Source: Roseovarius bejariae (GTDB lineage: Bacteria > Pseudomonadota > Alphaproteobacteria > Rhodobacterales > Rhodobacteraceae). Taken from it: a stretch of DNA of 64,000 nucleotides. The notes beneath the pieces are model-generated. The model saw only the letters and a program-made list of their open reading frames with translations, did not search any database and was not told the DNA's origin. Of this stretch, positions 37,442 through 47,406 are shown piece after piece. The position numbers and the translations under genes are program-made. The stretch spans positions 1,548,501-1,612,500 of the forward strand of contig NZ_SZWE01000001.1 of NCBI RefSeq assembly GCF_009669325.1. The letters are read 5' to 3'. Position 1 is the first letter of the stretch, and each line of letters starts with the position of its first letter.

Positions 37442-38305
37442 ATGGCAACCGGAAGCAATATCCGCACCTATTTCGATGGCACCTGGCATGACGGCGATAT
37501 CCCAGTGATGCGCGCCGCCGATCACGGCATGTGGCTGGGCAGCAATGTCTTTGACGGGGCACGCTATGCCCATGGCCTGACCCCCGACCTCGACAAGCAC
37601 TGCGCCCGGGTCAATGCTTCGGCGCGCGCCCTGATGGTCGAGCCCACGGTGACGCCCGAGGATATGGTCCAGATCGTTCATGAGGGCCTCAAAGCCTATT
37701 CGCCGGGTTCAGCGGTCTATATCCGTCCCATGTACTGGGCGCTTGATGGCGGCATGTCGGCCATCGTTCCCAAGGAAGGCGGCGGCACCGGCTTTGCCAT
37801 CAGCCTCGAAGAAATTCCCATGGCCCCGCTCGAGGCCAGCACCACACTGGCACGCACTCGCTTTCGCCGTCCGGTGATGGAGGATGCCGTGGTCAACGCC
37901 AAGGCGGCTTGCCTTTACCCCAACAACGCCCGGATGCTGGCCGAAGCGCGTGACAAGGGGTTCGGCAACGCGCTTGTCGCCGATGCCCTTGGCAACGTGG
38001 CCGAAGCAGCCACCGCTAATGCCTTTGCCGTCAAGGATGGTGAGGTTTTCACCCCCGTCCCCAACGGAACCTTTCTGGCCGGGATCACCCGCGCGCGCCA
38101 CATCGAAAACCTGCGCGCCGATGGCGTGAAGGTGCATGAATGCGTGATGTCATTCGATGATTTCCGCGACGCGGACGAGGTCTTCCTGTCTGGCAACATG
38201 ATGAAGGTCACGCCCGTCACCGCCTTCGAGGACCGCCAATACCAGATCGGCCCCCTCACCCGCCGCATCCGCGAGATGTATTGGGACTGGGCTTCGTCCT
38301 CATAG
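37442..38305 (+). CDS. ilvE: Branched-chain amino acid aminotransferase
   Basis: This 287-residue fold-type IV PLP enzyme has its PLP Lys at about residue 154 in VVNAKAACLYPN. The conserved N-terminal segment ADHGMWLGSNVFDGAR and the VAEAATANAF phosphate-binding stretch near 182 are in place. It interconverts Leu, Ile and Val with their keto acids. D-amino-acid transaminases share this fold, so substrate is inferred from overall similarity. A Shine-Dalgarno (AAGGAGG) precedes the ATG. Confidence 0.88.
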   Translation: MATGSNIRTYFDGTWHDGDIPVMRAADHGMWLGSNVFDGARYAHGLTPDLDKHCARVNASARALMVEPTVTPEDMVQIVHEGLKAYSPGSAVYIRPMYWALDGGMSAIVPKEGGGTGFAISLEEIPMAPLEASTTLARTRFRRPVMEDAVVNAKAACLYPNNARMLAEARDKGFGNALVADALGNVAEAATANAFAVKDGEVFTPVPNGTFLAGITRARHIENLRADGVKVHECVMSFDDFRDADEVFLSGNMMKVTPVTAFEDRQYQIGPLTRRIREMYWDWASSS

Positions 38306-38327
38306 TGAACGAAGCCCGGATATTGGC

Positions 38328-38792
38328 TCAGGCCGCCTCGTAGCTTTGGAAAACCTCCGTATTGCCATCGTGGCGAATCAGGAATACGTCATAAGCCTCG
38401 CGCTGATCCTCGGGGCCCATGCCCGGTGACCCATAGGGCATACCCGGCACCGCAAGGCCCACGGCCTCGGGGCGCTCTGCCAGAAGGCGGCGAATATCGG
38501 CGGGTGGGACATGGCCTTCGATCACATAGCCATCCACCTTGGCCGTGTGGCACGACATCATGCTTTGCGGCACGCCATTGTCCATCTTGTATCGGGTCAG
38601 GGCCGAGCCATAGCTGGCTTCACTTGTCACGGGGAACCCATCCCCGGCCAAAACCTGCATCCACCCCTTGCAGCACCCACAGTTGGGGTCTTTCATCACG
38701 TGGATTTCCGGGGCCTGTTGCGCGAACCCCGCAATCGGGGTGGTGGCAATCATTCCGGCGGCTCCGGCAAAAACTTGGCGACGGGTTAGCAT
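38328..38792 (-). CDS. DUF411 family secreted metal-binding protein
   Basis: This 154-residue protein has an Arg-rich leader (MLTRRQVFAGAAGMIATTPI, cleavage near residue 24). The mature part carries KDPNCGCCKGW (C-x-C-C, residues about 34-44) and MSCHTAKVDGYVIEGHVPP near residue 80, the DUF411 pattern. The clustered Cys, His and Met residues (including GMPYGSPGMG) point to copper or a similar metal, and family members often lie near copper genes; none are next to it here. It is likely periplasmic. Confidence 0.85.
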   Translation of the reverse strand: MLTRRQVFAGAAGMIATTPIAGFAQQAPEIHVMKDPNCGCCKGWMQVLAGDGFPVTSEASYGSALTRYKMDNGVPQSMMSCHTAKVDGYVIEGHVPPADIRRLLAERPEAVGLAVPGMPYGSPGMGPEDQREAYDVFLIRHDGNTEVFQSYEAA

Positions 38793-38920
38793 GGTGCGGC
38801 GTCCTTCCTCTGGATTGATCGCGGACAGTCTGCGCAGCGGTCCGCACAGGCGTCAAGCGGACCCCGCCGCGCGCGGCATCACAAGACAGTGACTTCGCGA
38901 CAATCACCTTGGCATATCGC

Positions 38921-38952
38921 ACCGACCAAAAACCGACAAAATACCGACGTGG
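38921..38952. repeat. Three ACCGAC motifs at exact 11-bp spacing
   Basis: ACCGAC starts at 38921, 38932 and 38943, with fillers CAAAA and AAAAT. This third array lies between the divergent DUF411 and iron-sulfur flavoprotein genes, 88 bp before the latter's ATG. The rest of the 243-bp gap shows no gene. Confidence 0.8.
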
Positions 38953-39014
38953 ATTATCGCCTCCTTTTAACGCAGCGTTCGGGGTGACAATTTCGCTCTC
39001 TGCGGGCATCGTGA

Positions 39015-41063
<2,049 letters not shown>

Positions 41064-41069
41064 GCGCAA

Positions 41070-41513
41070 TTATTCCACTGTGATCATTATCACGTCGGAA
41101 ACGACAGGCGGGTCATGCGGCACGTGGTTCATGTCGCCAAGCACCAACTGTAGCGTGTGCTCTCCGGGGCCCAGATCAAGCGATACCTGGGTCTGCCCGC
41201 CGCCAAAATGCATGTGATTGTCATCGGCGGGTAGACTGGCACCCAACTCCTCGGCGCCATCGGGCCCTTCGCCAAGCGGCGGGCGATCAATCAGGATATG
41301 ATGGTGTCCCGTGTTTTCCTTTTCCGTCCCCGCGGGGGCCACCCCCATGCCCTTGAGGCCGAAGATAACGGTAACCGGAGAGCTGACCCTCGCACCATCT
41401 TCAAGATTGGCGAAATAGACATCGGCGCCCTCAGGTGCAGGCGTTTCGCCAGCCAAAGTAGCGCTTACTGACATTCCAAGCACCAAAGCGGCGGCTGTGA
41501 CGTGGTGTTTCAT
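41070..41513 (-). CDS. DUF4399 family secreted protein
   Basis: This 147-residue protein has a signal peptide (MKHHVTAAALVLGMSVSATLA). The mature part contains the DUF4399 features: VFGLKGMGVAPAG-like loop, TGHHHILID, DNHMHFGGGQTQ and LVLGDMNHVPHDPP. The many His residues in turns suggest metal binding. It is a small beta-rich periplasmic protein of unknown function. It ends 6 bp after the convergent flavoprotein gene's stop and is divergent from a LysR regulator. Confidence 0.8.
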   Translation of the reverse strand: MKHHVTAAALVLGMSVSATLAGETPAPEGADVYFANLEDGARVSSPVTVIFGLKGMGVAPAGTEKENTGHHHILIDRPPLGEGPDGAEELGASLPADDNHMHFGGGQTQVSLDLGPGEHTLQLVLGDMNHVPHDPPVVSDVIMITVE

Positions 41514-41707
41514 TGTTTCCTCCCAAGTTCAGGCATCGAGAATAACACGCCACCGACCTGCCCCCCAAATCACGTCAACGTCTGTTTCCCTGTTTCCATG
41601 TCACGAACGATCCCCGACAAAACCAAGATATTGTCTGGGACGTGCCCAAGTTGCGCCCGAATTCAGCGCGATACCCGTTGTCAGAATAACACGTAGAGGT
41701 ATTGAGC

Positions 41708-42613
41708 ATGGATCGCCTGACGGAAATGGAAGCCTTCGCAACGGTTGTTGATCAAGGTGGCTTCACGGATGCGGCGCGCAAGATGGGCATTTCAAAGTCC
41801 GCGGTGTCGAAACACGTATCGTCCCTTGAGGCGCGGCTTGGCGCGCGGCTTTTGAATCGGACGACCCGCCGAGTCAGCCCAACCGAGATCGGCCTTGCCT
41901 ATTACGACCGGGCGCTTCGGGTTCTCAATGACGCGGGCGAGGCGGATGCCCTTGTGAGTTCCATGCAATCCGACCCTTCGGGCCTTCTGCGCATTTCCGT
42001 GGCGACTGATTTCGGGGTCAATCACCTCAGCCCCATTTTGGGGGATTTTCTTGATGAGTTTCCCGACATTACCGTCAACATGGTGCTCAACAACCGTTAC
42101 GTTGAACTGATCTCGGAAGGCTTCGACATGGCGATCCGTATCGGGGAGTTGGAAGACAGCACCCTGCGCGCCCGAAAGCTCACCGAAACCACCAAGCGCA
42201 TGATCGCCAGCCCCGCATATATTGAAAAATACGGGCGCCCCACGAAGATTGACGACCTGAACGAACACAAGCTGCTGCACTATTCCAGCCAGTCGAATGG
42301 CGCGGTCTGGAAATTGACGGCGCCTTCGGGCGAGAAACGTCAGGTGCGCACCGCCGGGGGCCTTTCGGTTAACGACGGGCAGTCCCTTTTGAACGCTGCA
42401 ATTTCCGGGCTTGGAATCGCCTATCTGCCCAGCTTCCTTTACGCACAGGCCATGGCCGACGGTCTGGTTGAAGATGTGATCCCCGAACTGCCGGTGGAAA
42501 CCCAAGGCATCTATGCGGTCTACCCGCCGGGGCGGTTCACCCAGCCCAAGGTGCGTGCCTTCATCGACTTTCTGGTCCATGCCTATGCCGACAAGGGCCC
42601 GACCGACTGGTAA
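41708..42613 (+). CDS. LysR family transcriptional regulator
   Basis: This 301-residue regulator has an N-terminal winged helix (MDRLTEMEAFATVVDQGGFT, recognition part SKSAVSKHVSSLEARLG) and a C-terminal periplasmic-binding-like effector domain (residues about 88-290). The ATG at 41708 is preferred to a TTG two codons earlier because the Shine-Dalgarno AGAGG sits correctly. It is divergent from the DUF4399 gene (194 bp) and upstream of an FMN reductase gene, separated from it by a terminator. Its target is not obvious; LysR proteins of this CrgA-like group often control divergent quinone or redox genes. Confidence 0.93.
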   Translation: MDRLTEMEAFATVVDQGGFTDAARKMGISKSAVSKHVSSLEARLGARLLNRTTRRVSPTEIGLAYYDRALRVLNDAGEADALVSSMQSDPSGLLRISVATDFGVNHLSPILGDFLDEFPDITVNMVLNNRYVELISEGFDMAIRIGELEDSTLRARKLTETTKRMIASPAYIEKYGRPTKIDDLNEHKLLHYSSQSNGAVWKLTAPSGEKRQVRTAGGLSVNDGQSLLNAAISGLGIAYLPSFLYAQAMADGLVEDVIPELPVETQGIYAVYPPGRFTQPKVRAFIDFLVHAYADKGPTDW

Positions 42614-42641
42614 GTATCCCTCGCCATCAATGGCAAACCTC

Positions 42642-42674
42642 ACCCCGGTCGCTTGCGTGCCGGGGTTTCTTTTT
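42642..42674 (+). terminator. Rho-independent terminator after the LysR gene
   Basis: ACCCCGG at 42642-42648 pairs with CCGGGGT at 42660-42666 and is followed by TTCTTTTT. Confidence 0.85.
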
Positions 42675-42772
42675 GGTGGCTGCACAGGTGGTGTGTGGGG
42701 TTTGGCCTTGTCTGGCACACTCAGACTGGCACATTGAGGGCATATCAACGCGCAAGGAAAGGTCGGCTTATC

Positions 42773-43309
42773 ATGTCAAACCCCAAGCTTCTGCTCATCT
42801 CGGGATCGCTTCGCAGGGGGTCGTTCAACCGGATGCTTCTGGCCGAGGCCGAACAAGCCTTTGGAGAGGCGGATGTGACGCGGGCCGACCTGAAGCTGCC
42901 GCTATATGACGGTGATCTGGAAGAGGCCGAGGGTGTACCATCAACTGTGCAAACCCTTGCACAGCAAATAAAAAACGCCGATGGTGTGGTGATTTCAAGC
43001 CCCGAATACAACAAGGGGATCACCGGGGTTCTGAAGAACGCCTTTGATTGGGTCAGCCGTGTTGAAGGGATGCCGTTCAAAGGCAAGCCGACGGTGGTGA
43101 TGTCGGCCAATGCCGGACGGACCGGGGGTGAAACGGGGCAGTTCATGGTGTTGAGTTGCCTGGTCCCGTTACAGGCGCAGGTGATCGCCGGGCCGATGCT
43201 TTGCGTGGCGTCGGCGGGGAATGAGTTTGACGGCGACGGACGCCTGACGAATGACCGTTATCTCAAGGTTCTACGCGGTAAGATGGAGGCCCTGCGCGCG
43301 GAAATCTAA
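42773..43309 (+). CDS. NAD(P)H-dependent FMN reductase family protein
   Basis: This 178-residue flavodoxin-like protein has the FMN phosphate loop ISGSLRRGSFNRML (residues 9-22) and the second flavin-binding segment SPEYNKGITGVLKNAFDW near residues 76-93, which mark the ChrR/SsuE/ArsH-type reductases. It reduces FMN, quinones or metal ions with NAD(P)H in the cytoplasm. The start at 42773 is chosen by homology. Its stop overlaps the stop of the convergent VOC gene by three bases. Confidence 0.88.
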   Translation: MSNPKLLLISGSLRRGSFNRMLLAEAEQAFGEADVTRADLKLPLYDGDLEEAEGVPSTVQTLAQQIKNADGVVISSPEYNKGITGVLKNAFDWVSRVEGMPFKGKPTVVMSANAGRTGGETGQFMVLSCLVPLQAQVIAGPMLCVASAGNEFDGDGRLTNDRYLKVLRGKMEALRAEI

Positions 43310-43707
43310 CCAGTTGATTTATTTGAGATTTCCAGAAGGTTTCCATCCGGGTCGCGCAGGTAGATCGAGGTGATCGGCCCGGTTGCGCCGGTGCGCGGTA
43401 CGGGGCCTTCGATCACGTTCTCACCCTGGCGAGAAAGATGGGCCTGCCATTCGGTTAGCGGAATTTCCGTTAAAAAACAAAGGTCTGCACTTCCAGGGGT
43501 TGGGTTTTGCGCCTTTGGCTCAAACTCTGCCCCCGCCTGGTGGAGGTTTATCTTGTGGCTGCCGAACTTCAATGCCCAACGTGTTGTGCCATCTGCCGGA
43601 GTGAACTGTTCCGCCGACATGCCCAATACTGTTTCATAGAATGTGATGGCTCGTGGTATGTCAGAGACCGTCAGGACAAGGTGATCGAGGCTGTCGAGGT
43701 GTGGCAT
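43306..43707 (-). CDS. VOC family (glyoxalase/dioxygenase-like) protein
   Basis: This 133-residue protein shows the two beta-alpha-beta-beta-beta repeats of the vicinal oxygen chelate fold: LDSLDHLVLTVSDIPRAITF at the N-terminus, HKINLHQAG in the middle and IYLRDPDGNLLEISN at the C-terminus. Potential metal ligands are the early His and the Glu of LLEIS. Lyase, dioxygenase and antibiotic-resistance members all share this scaffold, so the reaction is unknown. It is divergent from a MaoC-like gene over 43 bp. Confidence 0.85.
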   Translation of the reverse strand: MPHLDSLDHLVLTVSDIPRAITFYETVLGMSAEQFTPADGTTRWALKFGSHKINLHQAGAEFEPKAQNPTPGSADLCFLTEIPLTEWQAHLSRQGENVIEGPVPRTGATGPITSIYLRDPDGNLLEISNKSTG

Positions 43708-43750
43708 TTAGGGGATTGTTCCTTTTATCTCAGGTGGTTAGCTTATCTGC

Positions 43751-44545
43751 ATGACTGAACTGGCACAAGAAATCAGCGACGTGATGGACCCTGCGCGCGC
43801 GAGGGCGTTGCAGGTGACACTCGGAAAAGACCCGACGATCGAGGCCGGAGACCCTTTACCGCCGTTTTACCACCAGATTTACTTTTGGGACCCACACCTG
43901 CCACAAGATCTGGGGCGGGATGGACATCCGAAGGTGGGCGGCGTGATCCCGGACATGGGGTTGCCACGGCGGATGTGGGCCGGGGGACGGATGGAATTTC
44001 ACGCTGCACTACACGCCGGAAATCCATCTAAGCGATTGACTTATATTGAGAAATCGGAACGCAAGACCGGGCGCACGGGGCCTTTGGGCTTTGTCACCTT
44101 GCGGCATGAGGTTTGGCAAGGCGAAACGCTGTGCCTGACCGATTGGCAGGATTTGGTTTATCGCGAAGACCCGGCCCCCGACGCACCGAAGCCCACCCCA
44201 CCAGAGGCCGCCACGGATGAAGCGGTTTGCGAGAGGGTGGGCTTTGATAGCACGGTTCTTTTTCGGTATTCCGCCCTGACATTCAACGGCCATCGCATCC
44301 ACTATGATATTGATTATGCAAAAGAAATTGAAGGCTACCAAGGTTTGGTCGTGCATGGCCCACTTCTGGCGCAACACATGATTTCGCTGGCCGACAGAGA
44401 ACTTGGCGGGCTGAAACACTTTGCGTTTCGGGCGACTGCCCCCTTGATGCATTTCGAGGAGGCGGAGGTTTGCTGGCACCCCGAGGGCCGTGTTTGGGTG
44501 CGTGGGCCGGATGGGCGGCAATGCCTGACGGCGACGGCGGAATAA
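43751..44545 (+). CDS. MaoC-like hot-dog dehydratase (FAS1-like/mesaconyl-CoA hydratase type)
   Basis: This 264-residue protein has a double hot-dog layout. The N-terminal half includes PFYHQIYFWDPHLPQDLG and PRRMWAGGRMEF, and the C-terminal half carries FNGHRIHYDIDYAKEIEGY followed by GLVVHGPLLAQH, the hydratase-type Asp/His pocket. The arrangement matches FAS1-like dehydratases, HTD2 and mesaconyl-C4-CoA hydratases, which hydrate or dehydrate acyl-CoA or acyl-ACP. Two CGTACG palindromes and a hairpin follow its stop immediately. Confidence 0.8.
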   Translation: MTELAQEISDVMDPARARALQVTLGKDPTIEAGDPLPPFYHQIYFWDPHLPQDLGRDGHPKVGGVIPDMGLPRRMWAGGRMEFHAALHAGNPSKRLTYIEKSERKTGRTGPLGFVTLRHEVWQGETLCLTDWQDLVYREDPAPDAPKPTPPEAATDEAVCERVGFDSTVLFRYSALTFNGHRIHYDIDYAKEIEGYQGLVVHGPLLAQHMISLADRELGGLKHFAFRATAPLMHFEEAEVCWHPEGRVWVRGPDGRQCLTATAE

Positions 44546-44628
44546 TCGTACGAGTCGTACGACAAGACCCCGATTTTCGTACGAAAATCGGGGGGTGCCG
44601 AAACAGTTTCGTACGAGTCGTACGAAAC
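44546..44628. repeat. Triple CGTACG palindrome cluster between convergent genes
   Basis: Three palindromes fill the gap: TCGTACGA-G-TCGTACGA (44546-44562), a perfect 26-base palindrome CCCCGATTTTCGT plus its complement (44568-44593), and GTTTCGTACGA-G-TCGTACGAAAC (44606-44628). The middle one has the core also seen at 21865. It can act as a two-way terminator. Confidence 0.8.
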
Positions 44629-44633
44629 GGCCT

Positions 44634-45665
44634 TCAATAAGACGCCTCGGGCCGGAAGTCGGGCGGGATGTGATCGGCCCCGTCAAGCATCAGATCGGCC
44701 ATGACCTTCCCGACCTTGGGGGCCATGCCGAAGCCGATCTTGAACCCGCCGTTGGCGATGAAATGACCGGGGTAGAGCGGATGCGCGCCCAGCATCGGCG
44801 CGCGGGAGCGGCTGCGCGGGCGGACCCCGGCCCAGCGCGAGAGGACCGGGGCATCGGCCAACACGGGCACAGCGCGGCGGGCGCGGGCGATGACCTCATC
44901 GAGTTGGGCATCGGTGGTGTCGGGCGCGTCGTAGTCGCGTTCCGAGGTGGAGCCGATGGCCGTGGTGCCATCGGCGTGCGGGACGATGTGGATGGTATCG
45001 GCAAACAGTTGGGGGGCGTCCGGCATGGCGTAATCCAACACGGCCCCCTGCCCTTTGACGCCATTGCCGACGGTCCGGGTGTGATGGCGGGTCAGGTCTT
45101 CGAGGCCGGCGGTGCCGGTGGCGTGCAGGACGTGGCCGGTTTCAGGGCCGTCTGTCGTGATCTCGGCCCCCATGGCGTGCAGGGCGGCGACCAGAGCGGC
45201 GCAGGCTTGGCGTGGGTGCATCCGGGCGGTGAGCGTGTCGTGGATCAGGAAGCCCGTAGGACTGTGGGGTTCCCATGCAGTCCCGGTTGCCGGGATGACG
45301 CTCCATGTGGCGTGATCCTGCCACAGTTCTTTTGCGGTGGTTTCGCGGGCGTGGGCGAGGGACAGGATGTGATCGTCGGCGATGGGTTGCAGGCGTCCGG
45401 TGCGGCCATAGCCCGACGACAGGCCGCCCGCCTGCTTGACCTCAGCCCAGAAAGTTTCGGCCATGAGCAGGCTTTCGAATTGAAACCTCTTCTTGGCGTT
45501 CCAGTTTTCCGGCACATGCGGGGCGAGCGCACCGACCACGCCGCCCGAGGCCCCCGCCCCCGGCCCGTGCGGGTCGATCACCCGAACGGAAGCACCTTTT
45601 TGCAGGCAGGCCCAGGCGACGGAAAGCCCGAAGATTCCCGCGCCGCGAATGGTGACGTCGGCCAT
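44634..45665 (-). CDS. FAD-dependent oxidoreductase, probable MnmC oxidase domain protein
   Basis: This 343-residue DAO-type flavoprotein opens DVTIRGAGIFGLSVAWACLQ (Rossmann FAD motif) and carries GAGASGGVVGALAPH near residue 38 and GVRPRSRSRAPMLGAHP near 285. The G-x-SGG-x-x-GAL-x-P segment recalls the oxidase half of MnmC, which removes the carboxymethyl group in tRNA wobble uridine modification. The divergent neighbour encodes the methyltransferase half, supporting this. A generic glycine or D-amino acid oxidase remains possible. The ATG at 45665 has AAGGAA at proper spacing; an ATG two codons earlier is the alternative. Confidence 0.75.
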   Translation of the reverse strand: MADVTIRGAGIFGLSVAWACLQKGASVRVIDPHGPGAGASGGVVGALAPHVPENWNAKKRFQFESLLMAETFWAEVKQAGGLSSGYGRTGRLQPIADDHILSLAHARETTAKELWQDHATWSVIPATGTAWEPHSPTGFLIHDTLTARMHPRQACAALVAALHAMGAEITTDGPETGHVLHATGTAGLEDLTRHHTRTVGNGVKGQGAVLDYAMPDAPQLFADTIHIVPHADGTTAIGSTSERDYDAPDTTDAQLDEVIARARRAVPVLADAPVLSRWAGVRPRSRSRAPMLGAHPLYPGHFIANGGFKIGFGMAPKVGKVMADLMLDGADHIPPDFRPEASY

Positions 45666-45771
45666 TGCCATTTCCTTTCTTCCCCGGCAGTGTCGCGGCG
45701 GTTATGGCACGATGGCGGCGCGGTGTATATCCGGCGACACCGCCCGAACACTCCGAAAGGCGAACAGGGAC

Positions 45772-46443
45772 ATGACGGGGCAAGCCGATCTGGAATGGCG
45801 TGAGAGCGTGCCGGTTTCGACCCGGTTCGACGACCCGTATTACAGCCTTGAGAATGGCCTTGCCGAAACGCGGCATGTGTTCTTGGCGGGCAATGATTTG
45901 CCAGCGCGTTTCGTGGATGGGTTTCATGTGGCCGAGCTTGGGTTCGGGACCGGGTTGAACCTTTTGGCAACGGTGCAGGCGTGGCGGGAGGCCGGGGTGC
46001 CCGGCACGTTACGGTATACCAGTTTCGAAGCCTTCCCGATGGCGGCCGAAGATATGATCCGGGCGCAGGCGGCTTTCCCGGAGGTGGCCGGGATTGCCGG
46101 GGATCTGGCAGAGCAGTGGCGGCGCGGGGCGCGGGTGTTCGACTTGCCCGATTTGCGGTTCGAGATGATCGAGGGCGACGCGCGGGAGGCGTTGCCCAGC
46201 TGGCAAGGCCGCGCCGATGCGTGGTTTCTGGACGGGTTTTCGCCAGCCAAGAACCCCGAGCTTTGGGAAGAGGGGTTGATGGCCGAGGTCGGCGCGCATA
46301 CGGCCCCGGATGGAACGGCGGCCACCTATACCGCCGCCGGGTTCGTGCGGCGAGGATTGGAGGCGGCGGGCTTTACCGTGGCCCGCGTGCCGGGTTATGG
46401 GCGCAAGCGGCATATGACACAGGCAAGGATGGGCGGCGCATGA
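45772..46443 (+). CDS. mnmD: tRNA 5-aminomethyl-2-thiouridine methyltransferase (MnmD/MnmC2)
   Basis: This 223-residue SAM-dependent methyltransferase lacks the oxidase half found in E. coli MnmC. The SAM motif AELGFGTGLNLLATVQAW lies near residues 48-65, an acidic EGDAREALP loop near 140, and the catalytic-site segment WFLDGFSPAKNPELW near 155-169, strongly typical of MnmC2. It methylates nm5(s2)U34 in tRNA. The end overlaps the DMT permease start as ATGA, and the probable oxidase partner is divergent at 45665. Confidence 0.9.
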   Translation: MTGQADLEWRESVPVSTRFDDPYYSLENGLAETRHVFLAGNDLPARFVDGFHVAELGFGTGLNLLATVQAWREAGVPGTLRYTSFEAFPMAAEDMIRAQAAFPEVAGIAGDLAEQWRRGARVFDLPDLRFEMIEGDAREALPSWQGRADAWFLDGFSPAKNPELWEEGLMAEVGAHTAPDGTAATYTAAGFVRRGLEAAGFTVARVPGYGRKRHMTQARMGGA

Positions 46444-47306
46444 CCGAGCAGAACACGCGACTTGGCATCCTGTTGATGGTGGTGACCACCTTTATCTTTG
46501 CCGTACAGGACGGGATCAGCCGCCATTTGGCGGGGGAATACAACGTGCTGATGGTGGTGATGATCCGCTATTGGTTCTTTGCCGCTTTCGTAATGAGCGT
46601 GGCCGCCCGCAAGGCCGGTGGCCTGCGGGTGGCGGCACGGACGCGGCAACCCCTGATGCAGGGGTTCCGGGCGGTCCTGCTGGTCGCGGAAATCTGCGTG
46701 ATGGTCTTTGGCTTTACCTTGCTGGGGCTGGTGGAAAGCCATGCGGTCTTTATCTGTTACCCGCTGTTGATTGCCGCGCTGTCGGGGCCGATTCTGGGTG
46801 AGCATGTGGGTTGGCGCCGCTGGGCGGCGATTGGCGTCGGATTTGTCGGGGTGATCATCATCCTTGAGCCGGGATTCGGCGTGTTCCAACCCGCTGCGGT
46901 GGTGCCCTTGATCGCGGCGCTGATGTTCGCGCTTTACGGGCTTTTGACACGCTACGTGGCGCGACAGGACACGGCGGCGACCTCGTTTTTCTGGACCGGC
47001 ACGGTGGGATCGGTGGCGATGACGGCCGTGGGCATCTGGTTCTGGGAGCCGATGAGCGGGCCGGATTGGGTGTGGATGGGGGCGCTGTGCATCACCGGGG
47101 CCTTGGGGCATTACACGCTGATCAAATGCTACGAGGTGGCCGAGGCCAGCTCGGTCCAGCCCTTCGCCTATTTGCAACTGGTGTTCGGCAGCGCCATCGG
47201 GATCACGGTGTTTTCCGAAACGATCCGGCCCAACGTGGCCATGGGCGCGGCCTTGATCGTGGCGGCGGGGCTGTTCACCCTGTGGCGGCAGAGGCAAGCG
47301 AGTTAA
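46440..47306 (+). CDS. DMT superfamily (EamA) permease
   Basis: This 288-residue membrane protein has ten predicted transmembrane helices in two EamA repeats. The first begins LGILLMVVTTFIFAVQDGIS and the second PLIAALMFALYGLLTRYVAR near residue 155. Members export amino acids, nucleobases or other metabolites. The ATG overlaps the mnmD stop (ATGA), implying co-translation, though a functional link to tRNA modification is not apparent. A 100-bp palindrome starts directly after the stop codon. Confidence 0.88.
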   Translation: MTEQNTRLGILLMVVTTFIFAVQDGISRHLAGEYNVLMVVMIRYWFFAAFVMSVAARKAGGLRVAARTRQPLMQGFRAVLLVAEICVMVFGFTLLGLVESHAVFICYPLLIAALSGPILGEHVGWRRWAAIGVGFVGVIIILEPGFGVFQPAAVVPLIAALMFALYGLLTRYVARQDTAATSFFWTGTVGSVAMTAVGIWFWEPMSGPDWVWMGALCITGALGHYTLIKCYEVAEASSVQPFAYLQLVFGSAIGITVFSETIRPNVAMGAALIVAAGLFTLWRQRQAS

Positions 47307-47406
47307 AGCGTTTCCAGTTATTGTTGCATCACCAATACCCTGCCAGGCCTACGGCCTTCTCGGGACATTGGTGAAACACTTTGATTCAAGGTAAACTGGA
47401 AACGCT
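47307..47406. repeat. 100-bp nested palindrome filling a convergent gap
   Basis: Outer arms AGCGTTTCCAGTT (47307-47319) and AACTGGAAACGCT (47394-47406) are perfect inverses. Within them lie TCACCAAT/ATTGGTGA (47329-47336, 47367-47374) and AGGCC/GGCCT (47345-47357). The element occupies exactly the bases between the two stop codons. Confidence 0.8.
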
